Assembly: GCF_018320785.1 (NCBI RefSeq)
Contig: NC_054876.1
Coordinates: forward strand, 8,992,707 to 9,056,706
DNA from: Cheilinus undulatus
Taxonomy: Eukaryota; Chordata; Actinopteri; Labriformes; Labridae
Length of the DNA: 64,000 bases
Direction of reading: 5' to 3'
The stretch's first letter is position 1, and the number at the start of each line of letters is the position of its first letter. The notes under the pieces were generated by a model. It was not told the DNA's origin. It did no database searches and saw nothing but the letters and a program-made list of their open reading frames with translations. Made by a program: the position numbers and the translations under genes. Below, in pieces: positions 13,289 to 25,670 of this stretch.

Positions 13289-16200
13289 CCTTTATAGGTA
13301 AAGTTTTCTGCCTCTTCAACAGGGGCTGAGAAACTCTTTCAAAAGTAGGTTACACCTGGCGTTCACATTTGCATTTCCATTTACATTGTTGGCGTGCAGC
13401 TGGTGTTCATTATGCAAAAACAAAGCAGAAGGAAAATTAATTTACATATAATCTACACAACGAGGGAGAAAGTGTCTGTTTATAGCAAGCAAAGAGCACA
13501 AGCCACTTAAGTTAAAACGCTGAAAAACTTTTATGAGGTGACCTGACTATATGGGTTTATTGGAGGAGTGATATCAGTGTTTGTACTGTAAATCTGCAGC
13601 TATTTGTTTCACAATTTGCTTTAAACATTGAGCCTCAAAGCCATGAAGAGTAGATATGAAATATGCAGAGTAGATATGAAATATGCTGTTGAAATTTTGG
13701 TAACCCTTTCTTTTACAGTCCCCTAGGACTGTACCTGCTAGGTATTTACCTGGTAAATATATGGTTAATCATATTGTGTTATTGGATAATTACCTCTGGT
13801 GATAAATAGGTACATACAGAAAAACTGCAGCTCTGATTGTAGGTATTTACCTGGTCAATTTTATTGTGTTATTGGGTTATTACATCTGCTGCTCAAAGTA
13901 TAGGTTTTTACCTGGTAAATATAAATGGTTTATAATACCATTATTGGGTAGTTATCACTATAATGAATAAGTAAGATGTAAGAGAACCTCAACTGAAATA
14001 TTAGATATTTACCTTCTCTATCATATTGTATAATTGGATAAGTACAACTGTAATAAATTTATTACACCAATAACACTGTAACTGACCATATATACATATT
14101 TACTAGGAATAATCCTAGTATTTGAGCTGTAGCTTGTCTGTACCTCCTTATTTATTACAGTGGTAATTACCTAATAACAGAATATTATTTACCAGGTAAG
14201 AGTTACCAAAATTTCTATAATACTAAAAAAGGTACAGCACACAGCTTGTCAGAACAAAGGCAAAACATCTCCATTGCTTAGATTTATTCTGAATTTAAAG
14301 GGATATTTCAGGATTTTTGATGTTGGGTCATATGAGGTGCTTGGCTATGGTAGTGGCGTAAGCCTGCAGTGATTTCTGTAAAAATTGCTCTGGTGGTTAT
14401 TACAAGCTCAGAGAGATCCAGCGCACAATGGCTGTAGATGGGAACGTTATATCCATGTAGTTCAACACAAAAATGGGAAAGGAAATTATCTTTATTATCT
14501 TTGTTTTGGCTTGGTGAGGTGTTATTATCCTAGAAGTGTGTAGACCCACACAGCTGATCAGAGGATCAGTGCACGGTGGAAGGAGACAAAATGCCAAAAG
14601 CTGCATCATAAATTAGTGCCTGACACAGAGGTTTTTTGGGAGAAATTAAGTGCTTTGTACTTTTTTGACACAGCATAAAGGCAAGACAACATATTTTCTT
14701 GGCCCATTTTTATGTAAAACTTGTTAAACTACACAGATAAAATGTTCCCATCTACAGCCACTATGCCGCGGATCTCTCTGAGCTCGTAATAACCACTGGA
14801 GCAACTTTCACAGGAATCACTGGAGGCTAATGCCACTACTATAACCAAGTACCTCATATGATCCAACTTCAAAAATCCCGAAATATCCCTTTAAGAATAA
14901 TTGTTTGGCATGGTTAAAACAAAGTTTTACATTAAGATATCTTTCCTAAGGATCTTTGCATGTGCAACATTTCACCTTTTGGTATTTTGCAGTGTCATAT
15001 TACAACTTTAAGCAAAAAATAAAATGTCTCTCCCACTGTTTACGTAATTTAATCTGTGCAGATTCTACATAAAGATGTAGACTCATTGCACTGACATTAA
15101 TTGTGATTACAACTTCTATGAAGTAATGCCAATTAAAAAAATGGAATGTATAATAACTGACTGCATTAATATTCCCCCCATCAAGTCAGTATTTAGTTGT
15201 CACCTTTGGCTGTAATCACAGCTCTAAGTCTGTGTGGATAGGTCTCAATCAGGCTTGCACATCTGGACACTGAAAATTCACTCCATTCTTCTTTGCAAAA
15301 CTTCTCAAGCTCTATTAGGTTGCACAGGGAACAGGGATGAACCGCCCTTTTGAAGTTCAGCCACAAACTCTCTATTAGATTAAGGTCTGGGCTTTGACTC
15401 AGCCACTCCAGAATGTCAACTTTGTTGTTTTTAAACATTTTCTGTGTAGCTGCTGTTGTATACTTTGAGTCATTGTCTTGCTATAAAATAAATTCCCTCT
15501 CAATCTTCTCTTGTAGATCAAATAATATTGACCTCCGGGATTTTCATATAGTTTGCCGCATTCAGTTTAGTCTCTACCTTTACAAGCCTACTAGGGCTGT
15601 CTGCTGAGAAGCATCCCCACAACATGATGCTGCCACCACTGTGCTTCACAGTGACGATGGTGTGTTTGTGGTGATGTGCAGTGTCCAAAAAGCACCATTT
15701 TGGTCTTATCAGACCAAATCTTTCTCCCACTTGCCCATGGAGTCTCCCACATGCCTTTTAGTGAACTCTAGTCCAGATTTAATCAAAGTTTTCTCACACA
15801 GAGGATTTCTCTTTACCTCTCTCCCATAAAGTTTTGACTGGGGAAGAACCGGGCAGATGTATGCAGAGTCTCTCCCATCTCAGCTGCTGAAGCTTGTAAC
15901 TCCTTCAGAGCAGTCATAAGTGTCTTGGTGGCCTCTCTCAATAGTCTCCTTCTTGCACGGTCACTCAGTTTGTGATTATTTAACTGAACTCTGTGCCTTG
16001 GAAATGTTTTTGTATGCATCCACCGCCTTATACTTTTCAATAACCCTTTGAGACTACTAGCACCAATTGTCTGGACCTCTGTTGGATTAGGTCAGTCACT
16101 TTAAAGGGGGTGAATATTTATGCAGTCACTTATTTTACCTGACATTTTTTTATTAAATTGACATTACTTTGTAGAAATGTGTTTTCACATTGCCATTAAA

Positions 16201-19200
16201 GAGGTTTTTCTATTCTATTTATTTATTTATTTTTTGGTCAAAAGAGCCACATTTTATTGACCATGACTGATTTTTAAAATCAGTAAAAGGGTAAAACATC
16301 CAAGGGGGTGGTTACTTTTCATAGACACTGTATACACGGCAAGTTTTGCATAATCTTGTTTTTTTAACCATCAATAATACAAATGAAACTAATGTAGGTA
16401 AGCACAGGTGGGCAGGTTTCTTTTCCATCTATAATAGCACATAAAGAAGAGAGAAGCCTCCTTACCCTCTGGAGGGAGCACATGGTGGAGCTCACCCCAC
16501 ACATCAAACCAACCCGTCCAGTAGTCCATCACCACTGTGGGGCTGTTAGGCTGAAAACAGTTGAGGTATAAAACACCTTATAACATACATTATCAGTCAT
16601 GCCAAGAGAATCATAAAAGTGGTTTGCAGAACTGCCTGTGTTGATATTAGACTATGCATTTCAGTCAACAATTACACTCACAGTGTATTTGGGAGACATT
16701 TAAGTAAGAGGAAGTAACATGTCAGGATTAGCCTACTTTACATAAATGCCAGTGACTGTCCAATGAGCAGAATCACCTCAAGGGAGAGAAACTTGCAAAT
16801 ACAAACTCTAAGGGGTTGCTTCTTTGTACATAGGCAGTGATTTTAAACTAGTCAAAGCCTTAGGGGCCAGTAGCATCCTCATGAAGCATGCACTCATGAT
16901 AGATGGTGAAAAAAAGGCCAAATACTCACCTGGAGAGCAGTCAGATCCTGGATGTCTCTCTGATTCAGTTTCTGCAGCTTCAATGATCTGATAGCTGCAG
17001 TATAAAAAATGACAAGGTAAGCTGTGTGTATGTGAATGTTTGTGTGTATATGTTAATGTGATTTGTGTGTTTTGATTGTATTCTTTACCTCCATCCACAC
17101 CTCCTGACTTTAACGTATTGTGGTTGTCTGATGTGAACAAAAGCTCGCTGATCCCTCTGGACTGTAAAGCCTGTTGAAGTAAAACATACTATATAAACAG
17201 TCATACCAATCTAGTTTTAAGTAGACATTTTCATGCTTTAACTGGCATCTTCACCTCTTTGATAAAAATCATGTAGCCTTCATCCTTTGCATAGGATCCA
17301 TACTCGTTTTCCACCTGCACTGCAATGATAGGGCCTCCTTTTTTAAACTGAAAAAACACAGACAAAAAAAAATTTAGTTTTCAATTGTGATACAAAATGA
17401 ACCATACTGTTAAAATTATTCATTCAGGGTGCGCAGATGGTCTAGTGGTTTAAGGCGCTACCCATTAGGTGGCCTGGGTTTGAATCCGGCCTGTGGCCCT
17501 TCACCCCATGTCTCTCCCCACTCTCTTCCCTGTTCCCGAGTCTGTCCACTGTCCTTCTTCTATCAAATAAAGGCATTAAAAGGCCCCAAAATATTCTTAA
17601 AAAATTAAAATGATCGATTCAAATCAAGCACCTGTATTTGTAATTTCTACTCAAGAACATCTCATGACACTTAAATAAACAGTGTGCATAATTCGGCCAC
17701 CAGGGGGCTCTAAACCACAACAATCACACAATATTATGATTACAAACCAGAGCTACAGGACTATCTCCGCGTTTTACCTCTTTGTTTTGAACTGAGGATT
17801 CTGTTCAATAAAAGCGGCACCTCATAAGGCTTGTTTGGAAAATCTTCATTCATGGATTTCTTGTAATGAGGGAGAAATGCACAAAAAAGGCAAGTCTATG
17901 CTCACTTTTGAAGCAAACACAGAAGTGCCTTTTTGTGCATTTCTCTCTCATTTTGAGAAATTTATGAATGAAAATGAAACAGTGGTTTTTCTCCAAAGTA
18001 AATGCAGGTGATGCTGAGAAGTGCTGGCCTAACTTTGCCAGAAATACCGTGTGGGGTGTTTCCACGTTACAGAGGTGAGTTTGGATAATTGAACTTGCAA
18101 CTTATGGGAGCCTCTGTAGAAAGACACGTCCCACTACAATGATTCAAAAAATGATTATTTCTCTGTCTTTGAAAACTTTCGGAAATATTTAAATACTGTA
18201 AGACCTCAATCATAGGATTATATGTAACATAATGGTCACTTATAAAATCAATATAAATATTTCTGTGCAGAAATTCAGTACACTATATCTTTAATATAGG
18301 TCAAACTGATCTGACAAGTCCAGATAAACAGTCCAAAAAAAAGTGATTTACTTGTGATAACAAAAACTAAAACTACTGCCCAGGGGATAAAAGAACTCCA
18401 CGATTTTACAGTTGCCAGACAGTGTGAAACTGTTTGTTAAGAACAAGGGCTGGGCTGATTTCTGTTGTGCAACTCTTATAAGTAAGGGCTGACCATTGAG
18501 GCCTTTTGACCTTCACCTCTGACCTCTAAAGTCCAATCATTTCATCACTGAGTGGGAGTGAGAGCCTCATGAGCTTGACCTTTGACCTAAAATCCCAAAT
18601 CTAAAAAGTTTATCTTTGAGTTAAGACAAACATTTATGCAAAGTTTGAAGAAAATCCCTCAAAGCATTCTTGAGATATCACTTTCACTAGTATGGGGTAT
18701 GCATGATTTCCATGACCTTTACCTTTGACCTATAACCTCCAAAATCTGATCAGTTCATGCTTGGATCAGGATGAGCATTCATGCAAAGTGTATTAAAAGT
18801 TCTCAAAGTGTTTTTGAGATATCAAATTCACAAGAACTAAATCATAATGCCTCAACTACTGCTGGCACAGAGGCATAAAAATCTGCCAGTGTGGCAAAAG
18901 CATTAGCTTTATTAACTGATTTATAAACTATACTTTATTACAAAGCACCTCAGTCAAATTCTCTTCCCCCATTAGCTGATTTTTGTACTTTCAAGCAATT
19001 CATGGCTTATTTTTGTGCTTTGATGTCTTGAAATAAGATGTGTATCTGAACTTTTCAGCTTAATCCGTCTAATGAAAAGTGTGATGAGATGTTTCTGATG
19101 AGAAAGTAGGCCTGATAAGAATTAAGATTTTGCTTTGCCAATAAAAACCTACTGATGTTTGGCTGTTGTCAGAACTATCTACCTGCAGTGGAACAACTTT

Positions 19201-22200
19201 TGGTATGAGTTTGTCAAAGAAGGTGTTGACAGCATCAGTAAACCCTGGATGAGTCGTCCTCAGTCTCATGCTGCCGTCTCTGAGGAGCCAGCTGCACAGA
19301 GACACAAAACAAGATAAATATAGATTAATAATTTATAAAGAGACAATTCTACAAGGACAGAGGTAAGGTGAGTATGATGGGCAGCCAAACTGAGGACCCA
19401 TGGAGTCAGCAAAATCACGGCCCATTGTGAAGTTAAGCTGTGATATCCATGATTTATTTTACCTGAATAACAGGCACGATTATCAAAACAAGTATCTTTT
19501 TAATTCATTTGTGCTGTAGTATATAAACATCTAATAAATGTAAATCTTTTTTCTTTAAAGCAGAATTAAAATGGCTTAAAAAGGAGAAAAATTGGCAGAG
19601 CGTGGTGAAATTAGATTTTAAAAGTAGCAGAATTGGGTGATAGTGGCAAAAAAATTGATAAAAATGGCAAACAAATAGGTGAAAAGTGGCACAAATGGGT
19701 TAAAGTGGCACAAAACAGGCACAAAAAGGGGTCAAAGGGGATAACAATGCTAATATTGGCTTAAAGGTGTCAGAAATGGCTGGAAAAGGTGGTGAATTGG
19801 ATTAAAAAGTGGTAGAAGTGGTTCAAAGTTGCAAAAATGCCTGGAAATGTGAATAAACAGTGATAGACTGGCAAAAATAGGCATGACAAATACTGATACT
19901 ATGTGGTTGAAATAGACAAAAATGGGCCCAGAAAGTGGTAGAAATGGGTTAATAGTGGTAAAAATAAGTCAACAAAGGCAAAGATAGGTGGAAAGTGGAG
20001 AGGACTGATTTAGCAGTGGCTAAAGCAGACAGAAGTGCAGGTTTAAAGGTGATAAAACAGGGTTTAAAGAGGAAAGGTGTGTGAAAATGGGCAAAAACTT
20101 GAGATAAAACATGATGAAAACATTTAAAATTGGCAAAAGAGGCAAAAATGGGTTCAAATTGTGCAATAAAATGATAAAAAGTGGCACGAATAACTACTTT
20201 CAGCATCAGTAGCAGATCTTGTTTGACACACCTTTTAGCTCCAAAACAAGGTGACTGTTAACCAGGACGCTAGCACCAGTGCTACTGACCCAACAAACAT
20301 ACAGTCATACAACTAATAAATTACAACTGGGGGTGGGAGGTTGTGGAGGGTCCTGGGTCATTCAGGGGCTCAGCCAAATCTGTGGGCAGGCCTCTGCGCA
20401 AACTTCCTTTTTAGGGAAATCTTGAGATACTTCAGATATCACTTTGAACTCAGCAAAAATCTCACCTAATGACTATGCTTTTATTATACAGTTAACTTAT
20501 TTTATGCATAAATTCATATAAAATAGTAAAATATGCAGTTGGAAATCATTTAAAAAGTATTCATAGTTTTTTTTTTTTACTGCATCTGGTGGCCCCCTCC
20601 CAGTGTCTCGTGAACCCAAAGGGGTCCCAACCCCAACGTTGAGAACTACTGCTCTGAGCTTGAGGAATGTGGCCATCCATGGCCTCAGTAAACTTTAGTA
20701 TAACTTTCAGAAACATAATCTTGCTTGGGTGACTGCAAGAATAAGAACAAACATGACTGGATGCATTTGAGACCTTTGGGAAGAGATATTATTTTAATGC
20801 TACAGAACTGAGCAAAATACTCCATAAGTCAGTAGTTATGCATAAAAAGTGTAGTTCATGTGGCATTTATTATTGTGTTTTTTACTGTTGTTTAAAGAGG
20901 TTTCAAAAAATGGTAAAGCAAAACTTATTAAATATTTTTTGTCAGCCTTATCTGGTTAACCAGTGATGATAATTCAGACCAGAGGACAAGACTTTTTCCT
21001 AAAACACCTCCATGTACTTACCTCGGCAGTCCCCCGAGGTCCAGCTCAGAGGAAATGTAAGGCCCTGGACGCAAAATCACCCAAAGCCCCAGCTCAGCTG
21101 CAAGATTGATAAATGCTCTGAAAAACAGAAGGAGAAGACACATGAAATCATTTTAATCTGAATAAACACAAAGTTTTCAGTGGGATTACATATGTGGATG
21201 TTTCATGAATTTGAAATGTGCTCAGCAACCACAGCATCAGTCTGAGGTGTCATTTATCACTGCTGTGCTAATAATTGCTCACTAAGCTGCTGTTGTTTGG
21301 GAGTTGTTGCTGTTGTCAGGTGGGACCTCTGTGCCTAGAGCTTCTCCCCTGAGCCCCGAGGTAAAGATGATGAGAAGAAAGGAGAGCTGTCCTAACTCAT
21401 CTCACAGCAGGTATAAGTGCTAGAGATGTTACTAAGGTGATATAAGGAGTAGTTTTTTTAAAACCCTTAAATTAACCGTTAACTGTTATAAATGAAAAAA
21501 GAAAGAAAATCACACATTCTCACACCTAAGAAGCTTGAACTGAAAAACATTTTTCTGTTTCCAACATGCATCCAAAGCTTTTAACAGAATTACTCTTGCA
21601 CAATGTTACACTCTAAGAAAATGGAGGGACTCTTTCTTATTTGATAAGAACTCTGTAGGTCAGGTATTTGCATCCAAACATGCAAATTGTAATGTGGCAG
21701 GATTGTAACAGCCCCCTTCTCTGTGACCGATGGGGTCTGACAGGACGGTGTTCTGTCACCTCTCCTGTTTAATGTGTACATGAATGATCTGAACAGTTTT
21801 AAGCTTGTCAGACTGGATGTATGGTGGCTGTTAAACTTGTGTAATGGAAAATTTATTTTAATTCATGCTAATTTGTTATACACATGATGCTTTGCAGACA
21901 TGGAACTTCTAGGGTGCGAGATATCAGACAAGAAAAAACAATGTTAAACGCTATCTTGATTTATTTAATAATCACAGAGGAAGTTATATGAAACAGGAGT
22001 GACTTTCTAGCAAAATCTTACTTTTGCAGAAGTATGCAGAATTAGTGTCAACTAAGGTCAACACTCATGTAGATGTCAGTCAACCAATAAAATACTGTGT
22101 TTGTACTCTGCAGATGTTTTATCCAATGATCATTCTTTATTGAATTATACAGCATTTATCGCTGTTCTGTAATCTATTAAAAAAGGGACTGCACTCTGTG

Positions 22201-24341
22201 CCTTGCAGAACTCTCCCTTCAGCTGTCTGTTGACACTGTTGTTGTGAGACTTCTCTTTTTGCAAGAATAACTTTCAAATAAACTCATGATAAAGACATCT
22301 CTGACTTGAGCTCTCTTTGTTTGTATCCTAAATCTGAGAAAACTCCCGATACACTTTTAACTGTCTGCTGTCTGCTGATGATTTGGTCATCTTTTCACCT
22401 CACAGCAAGTTCTCAGAATCTGCTGTGTAGAATGACACTAATAACATATAACTGTGAAAGAATTTCATATGATTGTTAAAAGCCAGAGACGATCAAAAGC
22501 AGCATTTTCTGTCTTTCTTTTTCTTGTTATCACATTACAATGCTACAGTGTAATTTAGCATGATCAGGAAAGACTTGAGTGAACATGATGATGTGACGCA
22601 TCATTGCTGCATAATCAAATATACTGGCATGCAAATAACAAATGTGTACAGAAAAGTTACAACAGCCATAAAGAGCTCACTGTACTTCACTTTTTAGTGC
22701 TCGCTTGTGGCGCTACAGACGCTGTATAGCGATGCATTTAGAATATATCTTAAATTGCAAAGATGTGTGAATGCTTGGCATTTGTTATCAATTATGTCTT
22801 CAAATTTCACGCTGTACTGAGAAATTTTATGTACAAATTTGTGATTCAGAAAATGAAATCAAAGTGTCACATTCTCAGCCCACAATGGCACTGGGAACAT
22901 CAGTACAAAAACCTTGTTTAGTTTTAATGACTCCTTTAGTTGTCTTGTATTTATGTTTACTCATGCTGATATAGACCTATGGGTCTGAATAAAGTATAAA
23001 GTCTTACCTCTTTGCTTTTGCTGCCTCTCTTTTACACTTTGATTACAACTATTTTATTTACTGTTGTCTGTTTACATTATTTTTATCTTTCTTATTTGCA
23101 TTGTTTTTATGATGCATTGGATATTTCTTGTTATTAGGCTCCTGTGATTTCTTGGTTATTTTCTTGTTGTGCAGGCTCGTTTGGGCTCGAATACTTTATT
23201 TGTTTTTTGCTTGTATTGATAAATTATTGCAGCTCCAGTGTGAGTTGTTTTCTTCTTAAATACATTTCAGAGCAGCAAATTTAGCTCACTGAAGGTGCTC
23301 TAAAAATCCAACGACTGTATGTGCTGAATGATTATGCATGAGTCTATCTCAGGTAAAGAAGTCATTCTTACTCTAAATCCAGCTGAGTGTGGAAGTTGAA
23401 GACCCCTCTCTCTGGCTGGTGCAGACTCCACGGCACAAACCTGCAAATTGCAGCACATTTTATGTCATTATTAATATCAGTGCAGCTTCTAGAAACAACA
23501 TCTCTGATAAGTTTTCCTACGTGGTGAGGGTGTTGAGCCCACAGGCTTTCATCTTCATCAGCCGGTCCCTCCAGTAGGCCCTCGGCACACGGAAATAATG
23601 AACGGAGCCCCCGAGGATCCTGAAGGGTTCTCCTTCCAGAGTGAACTGGGACGTGTTTGCACTCAGACCCACCTTCCTGCTCAGTCTGCGTCCCCCTGCT
23701 GGCATGCTGGAACAAGAAATGAAGTTTGTGTCACACTGCCCATTGTGCATGAATGAGCCACATGACGTGCCTGACAGGAATTTGCACAAGTCTTGTGCAG
23801 GCAAACAAGACGACAACGTGCAGAAACATATTTGAATCAACAGGCAATAGAATTCACTTAGCATGCAATATTTCAATTTCAAACTGATAAGCATCTTTTT
23901 GTTTCTTTTTTTTTAACCCTATCATGGCTTTCACTTTTATCCCCTAGACACTTTTCTTTACTACACTGATTTTAAACTACAAGCTATGACTGTTTTAACT
24001 ACACTGTAGCTAAAGTAGAGACAACTACACAATACTCCTGCAGACACTGACATTACAGTGTGTCTGTGTGTCTATGGCAAAGTTTGAATACACACTTTGT
24101 CTCTTTTTCTACAGAGAATTGCAGCATTGTTTTTCAAATTCAGCAGGTCATCACTTCTCTCTGACAAGGCAAGCTTACATATACCCTGAAAGCTAAAAAA
24201 CAACTCAAACTTCACTGATTTATATCTGAAATCGGGAAATTTGACTTACCTGAGGTATCTGTACACAATGAAAGCAACGATGCACAGGCTGATGAGTGCA
24301 TACTTTCGTTTGTGCACACTCCTAATTCTCAGGACAACCAT
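5530..24341 (-). CDS. glb1l2: Beta-galactosidase-1-like protein (GLB1L2/GLB1L3 type), 19 exons, 635 residues
   Basis: This is a glycoside hydrolase family 35 enzyme, expected to remove terminal beta-galactose in the secretory or lysosomal route. Coding exons on the minus strand are 24250-24341, 23521-23706, 23372-23440, 21022-21117, 19183-19291, 17255-17347, 17089-17170, 16930-16994, 16466-16550, 13086-13223, 12842-12922, 11775-11884, 11522-11668, 7952-8023, 7741-7819, 7551-7638, 7354-7465, 7137-7253 and 5530-5616. All junctions are GT-AG and the phases chain to 1908 bases. Residues 15-29 form a hydrophobic signal-anchor after a basic stretch. Motifs include [40 protein letters not shown] with the acid/base Glu199, [10 protein letters not shown] and FHGGSSFGF. 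The nucleophile position is Asp273 instead of Glu. The exon 14 donor was chosen at 7951 because it keeps the frame and length of the family. GLB1L2 and GLB1L3 cannot be separated by eye. Confidence 0.93.
6580..6800. mobile_element. hAT-type MITE, 221 bp, in intron 18
   Basis: The left end CAGTGGTTCCCAAAGT is matched by an inverted copy at the right end (AAGTTTAGGAACTCCTG). The element is flanked by CTCTAAAG at 6572-6579 and CTCCAAAG at 6801-6808, an 8-bp target duplication with one mismatch. Size, ends and duplication are those of a nonautonomous hAT element. It has no coding sequence. Confidence 0.75.
8780..10130 (-). mobile_element. 5'-truncated L2-like LINE reverse transcriptase fragment
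   Basis: The minus strand has a 266-codon open frame at 9045-9845. It starts at the reverse-transcriptase motif [19 protein letters not shown], includes the catalytic YADDTQLYL box and continues through [12 protein letters not shown] and the thumb region HWLPIKSRI. Upstream RT motifs continue in a shifted frame to about 10130, where the element is truncated. The 3' end is an AAT repeat at 8780. The layout is that of the L2/Rex clade. The endonuclease and ORF1 are absent, so the copy is inactive. Confidence 0.8.
10131..10590 (+). mobile_element. hAT fragment homologous to the element at 62355-63318
   Basis: This stretch matches 62420-62880 closely, including GATGCTGCTAAAGCGCCAGT and TACGTCACGTGTTTTGTTG. 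Its continuation on the other side of the LINE is the sequence ending GCAAAGCAGAT at 8778. Both terminal repeats are missing or unrecognisable here, whereas the 62.4-kb copy retains them. It lies between the arms of the foldback structure. Confidence 0.65.
13239..13288. repeat. (TA)n microsatellite in intron 9
   Basis: About 50 bases of nearly pure TA dinucleotide repeat, starting 16 bases upstream (in the transcript sense) of exon 10 of the beta-galactosidase-like gene. It overlaps the zone where that intron's polypyrimidine tract or branch point would lie. Confidence 0.9.
13691..14214. mobile_element. MITE with 14-bp terminal inverted repeats
   Basis: The element starts GAAATTTTGGTAAC and ends with its exact reverse complement. 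The interior repeats motifs such as TATTTACCTGGTAAAT. No coding capacity. The family is not recognised; the target duplication is not clear. Confidence 0.6.
14295..14894. mobile_element. Foldback MITE flanked by TTAA (piggyBac-like)
   Basis: TTAA at 14295-14298 and 14891-14894 flanks inverted arms that begin AGGGATATTTC and stay paired for roughly 150-200 bases, through CATATGAGGT and the ATCTCTCTGAGCTCGTAATAAC region. TTAA target duplication is the hallmark of piggyBac-type transposition. The 592-bp interior has no transposase, so it would depend on an autonomous relative. Confidence 0.65.
15170..16335 (-). mobile_element. Decayed Tc1-like transposon in intron 9
   Basis: Three minus-strand pieces add up to most of a Tc1 transposase: 15813-16040 (DNA-binding part), 15518-15730 (ending in the [12 protein letters not shown] motif) and 15193-15438 ([13 protein letters not shown], the third catalytic box). 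The second box retains the Asp in DNDS. The pieces are in different frames and interrupted by stops, so the gene is dead. The outer end near 16320 resembles a Tc1-type terminus. Boundaries are approximate. Confidence 0.75.
17428..17586 (+). mobile_element. tRNA-derived SINE in intron 5
   Basis: The head has RNA polymerase III A-box (TGGTCTAGTGG) and B-box (GGTTTGAATCC) sequences at tRNA-like spacing. It is followed by an unrelated body (CTCTCCCCACTCTCTTCCCTG) and a tail with an AATAAAGG motif. It cannot fold as a complete tRNA because of the SINE body, so it is not called a tRNA gene. Confidence 0.75.
19383..20651 (+). mobile_element. hAT-like element (family X) with internal TGGCAAAAATGG array, in intron 4
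   Basis: The right end GTTGAGAACTACTG matches the ends of the copies at 32143-33191 and 45187-46236. The left subterminal part (ACCCATGGAGTCAGCAAAA, ATGGCCCATT-type motifs) is the reverse complement of their right part. The centre (about 19570-20200) is a degenerate minisatellite of AAAAGTGGCAAAAATGGG-like units. The exact left end and target duplication are not visible here. Confidence 0.6.
21720..22440 (+). mobile_element. LINE reverse transcriptase debris in intron 3
   Basis: Two separated plus-strand pieces encode RT motifs. One at about 21727-21800 reads [18 protein letters not shown] after a stop. The other at about 22360-22430 reads [13 protein letters not shown], the catalytic box with its first residue changed from Tyr to Ser. 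The 550 bases between them are not RT-like and may be an insertion. The clade cannot be fixed from so little sequence. Confidence 0.55.
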
Positions 24342-25520
24342 GGATGTGAGTGACTGAGTTTCCCTCCAGTGACTCAGGCTGCAGTGAAGTTTAAGCAGCA
24401 TCAGAGCTCAGATGAACGCATTAGTAACGCACCACCTCATGGGAGTGACCTTGCACAGCCATGGAGATCTCGAACACACCATCCAATTAGCAGCGTTTGT
24501 GTGTGAGAGAGTGCATTAGTGTGTGTGTGTGTTACTCCACACGCAACATGAAAACATTGTTGACCCTTCAGTCTAGGTTGACGGAATAACTGGAGCAATT
24601 AAAACGACTTCATTCATTGATACTGACTAAGATGATGGATGGATGAACAATAGTACCTAAGACAAAAGGTTACGCCTATTCTCACAGACAGGATGTTTTT
24701 AAACATTAAATAACTGTTATATAAAAATACAATGCTTATTAGCTTGTATTATAATAAAATGTCTTATGCAAAATAGATTTATGTTCAGACTCTAAGATTT
24801 GATATTAGTCAGATAAAATCAGATAAAAGGGGTCTGGGTTCCTCCTCAGAGAAGTTAGAGCATCCAACACTAAATTCCCTGTTTATGGGGAATATTCATG
24901 CTACAGTTTTTGAATAAAGATGATTAAAATTGTATTAGGCTGGCAAGAAAACCAAGACTGGACAAGGGCATGTCTCGCTTGTTAAAATTTAAGACCTCTA
25001 ACTGCAAAAATCAGACTTCTAAAGACTTTTTTAAGGCAATGGTTGTCAAATGGTGCTCAAAGGCACACTGGTGCTTTTTTTGTGACTTTTCTGAGCGTCC
25101 ATCTTGGCGTTGAATGAGCTTCAGCACTATTTTTTTACTCTTTATACTTATAATCACATCTGCTTTACAGCGGCTGGCGCTTACGCGTACGTACAGTTAC
25201 CAACAAGCACCCTTGTGGTTTAGCTGCTTTTCTCTTAAGCTTCCTCTCTGCTTCTACCGCAATTTAGCCTCAGCTGGGTCTTCTCTGTGTGCCAGATGTT
25301 CAGTTTTTTCCCATCCTCCTTTACTGATAATGGTACGTGTTACATGTAGCTTATTTGTAGCTCTGGAGGACAGGGTAACTGTTTGGGAACGCAGCTCCAC
25401 ACCACTGCATCCAAACCTTTATTCTTAGCTCTAGCCAGCCTCCTGTAGCCTGGGCTAGCATAGCCCCCCCACAGGTCCCGAGGGGTGCAGGGGGCAGAGG
25501 GCTGGGTGGTGAGTTGATGG
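24342..25520. other. Upstream region of the beta-galactosidase-like gene
   Basis: This stretch should hold the 5' untranslated region and promoter of the minus-strand gene starting at 24341. I see no TATA box or CpG-rich block near the start. No other exon or repeat is recognised apart from short GT-rich runs near 24500-24535. Confidence 0.35.
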
Positions 25521-25539
25521 GTGACTTATAGGTAGATGG

Positions 25540-25670
25540 ATGGACGGATGGATTGATGGATGGACGGACGGACAGACAGATGGGTGATGGCTGGATGAAA
25601 AGATGAATTAGTGGATGGATGGATGGATGATGGATGGATGGATAGCTGATGGATGGATGGATGGATATGG
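25540..25670. repeat. GGAT/GGAC tetranucleotide repeat
   Basis: About 130 bases of imperfect GATG/GATGGATGGACGG units, interrupted by short non-repeat runs. A typical fish tetranucleotide microsatellite. Confidence 0.85.

Noticed and set aside
17428..17500. Possible tRNA gene from the A-box and B-box
   Set aside because: The boxes are followed by a SINE body and not by a closing acceptor stem, and a related copy lies at 63597-63777.
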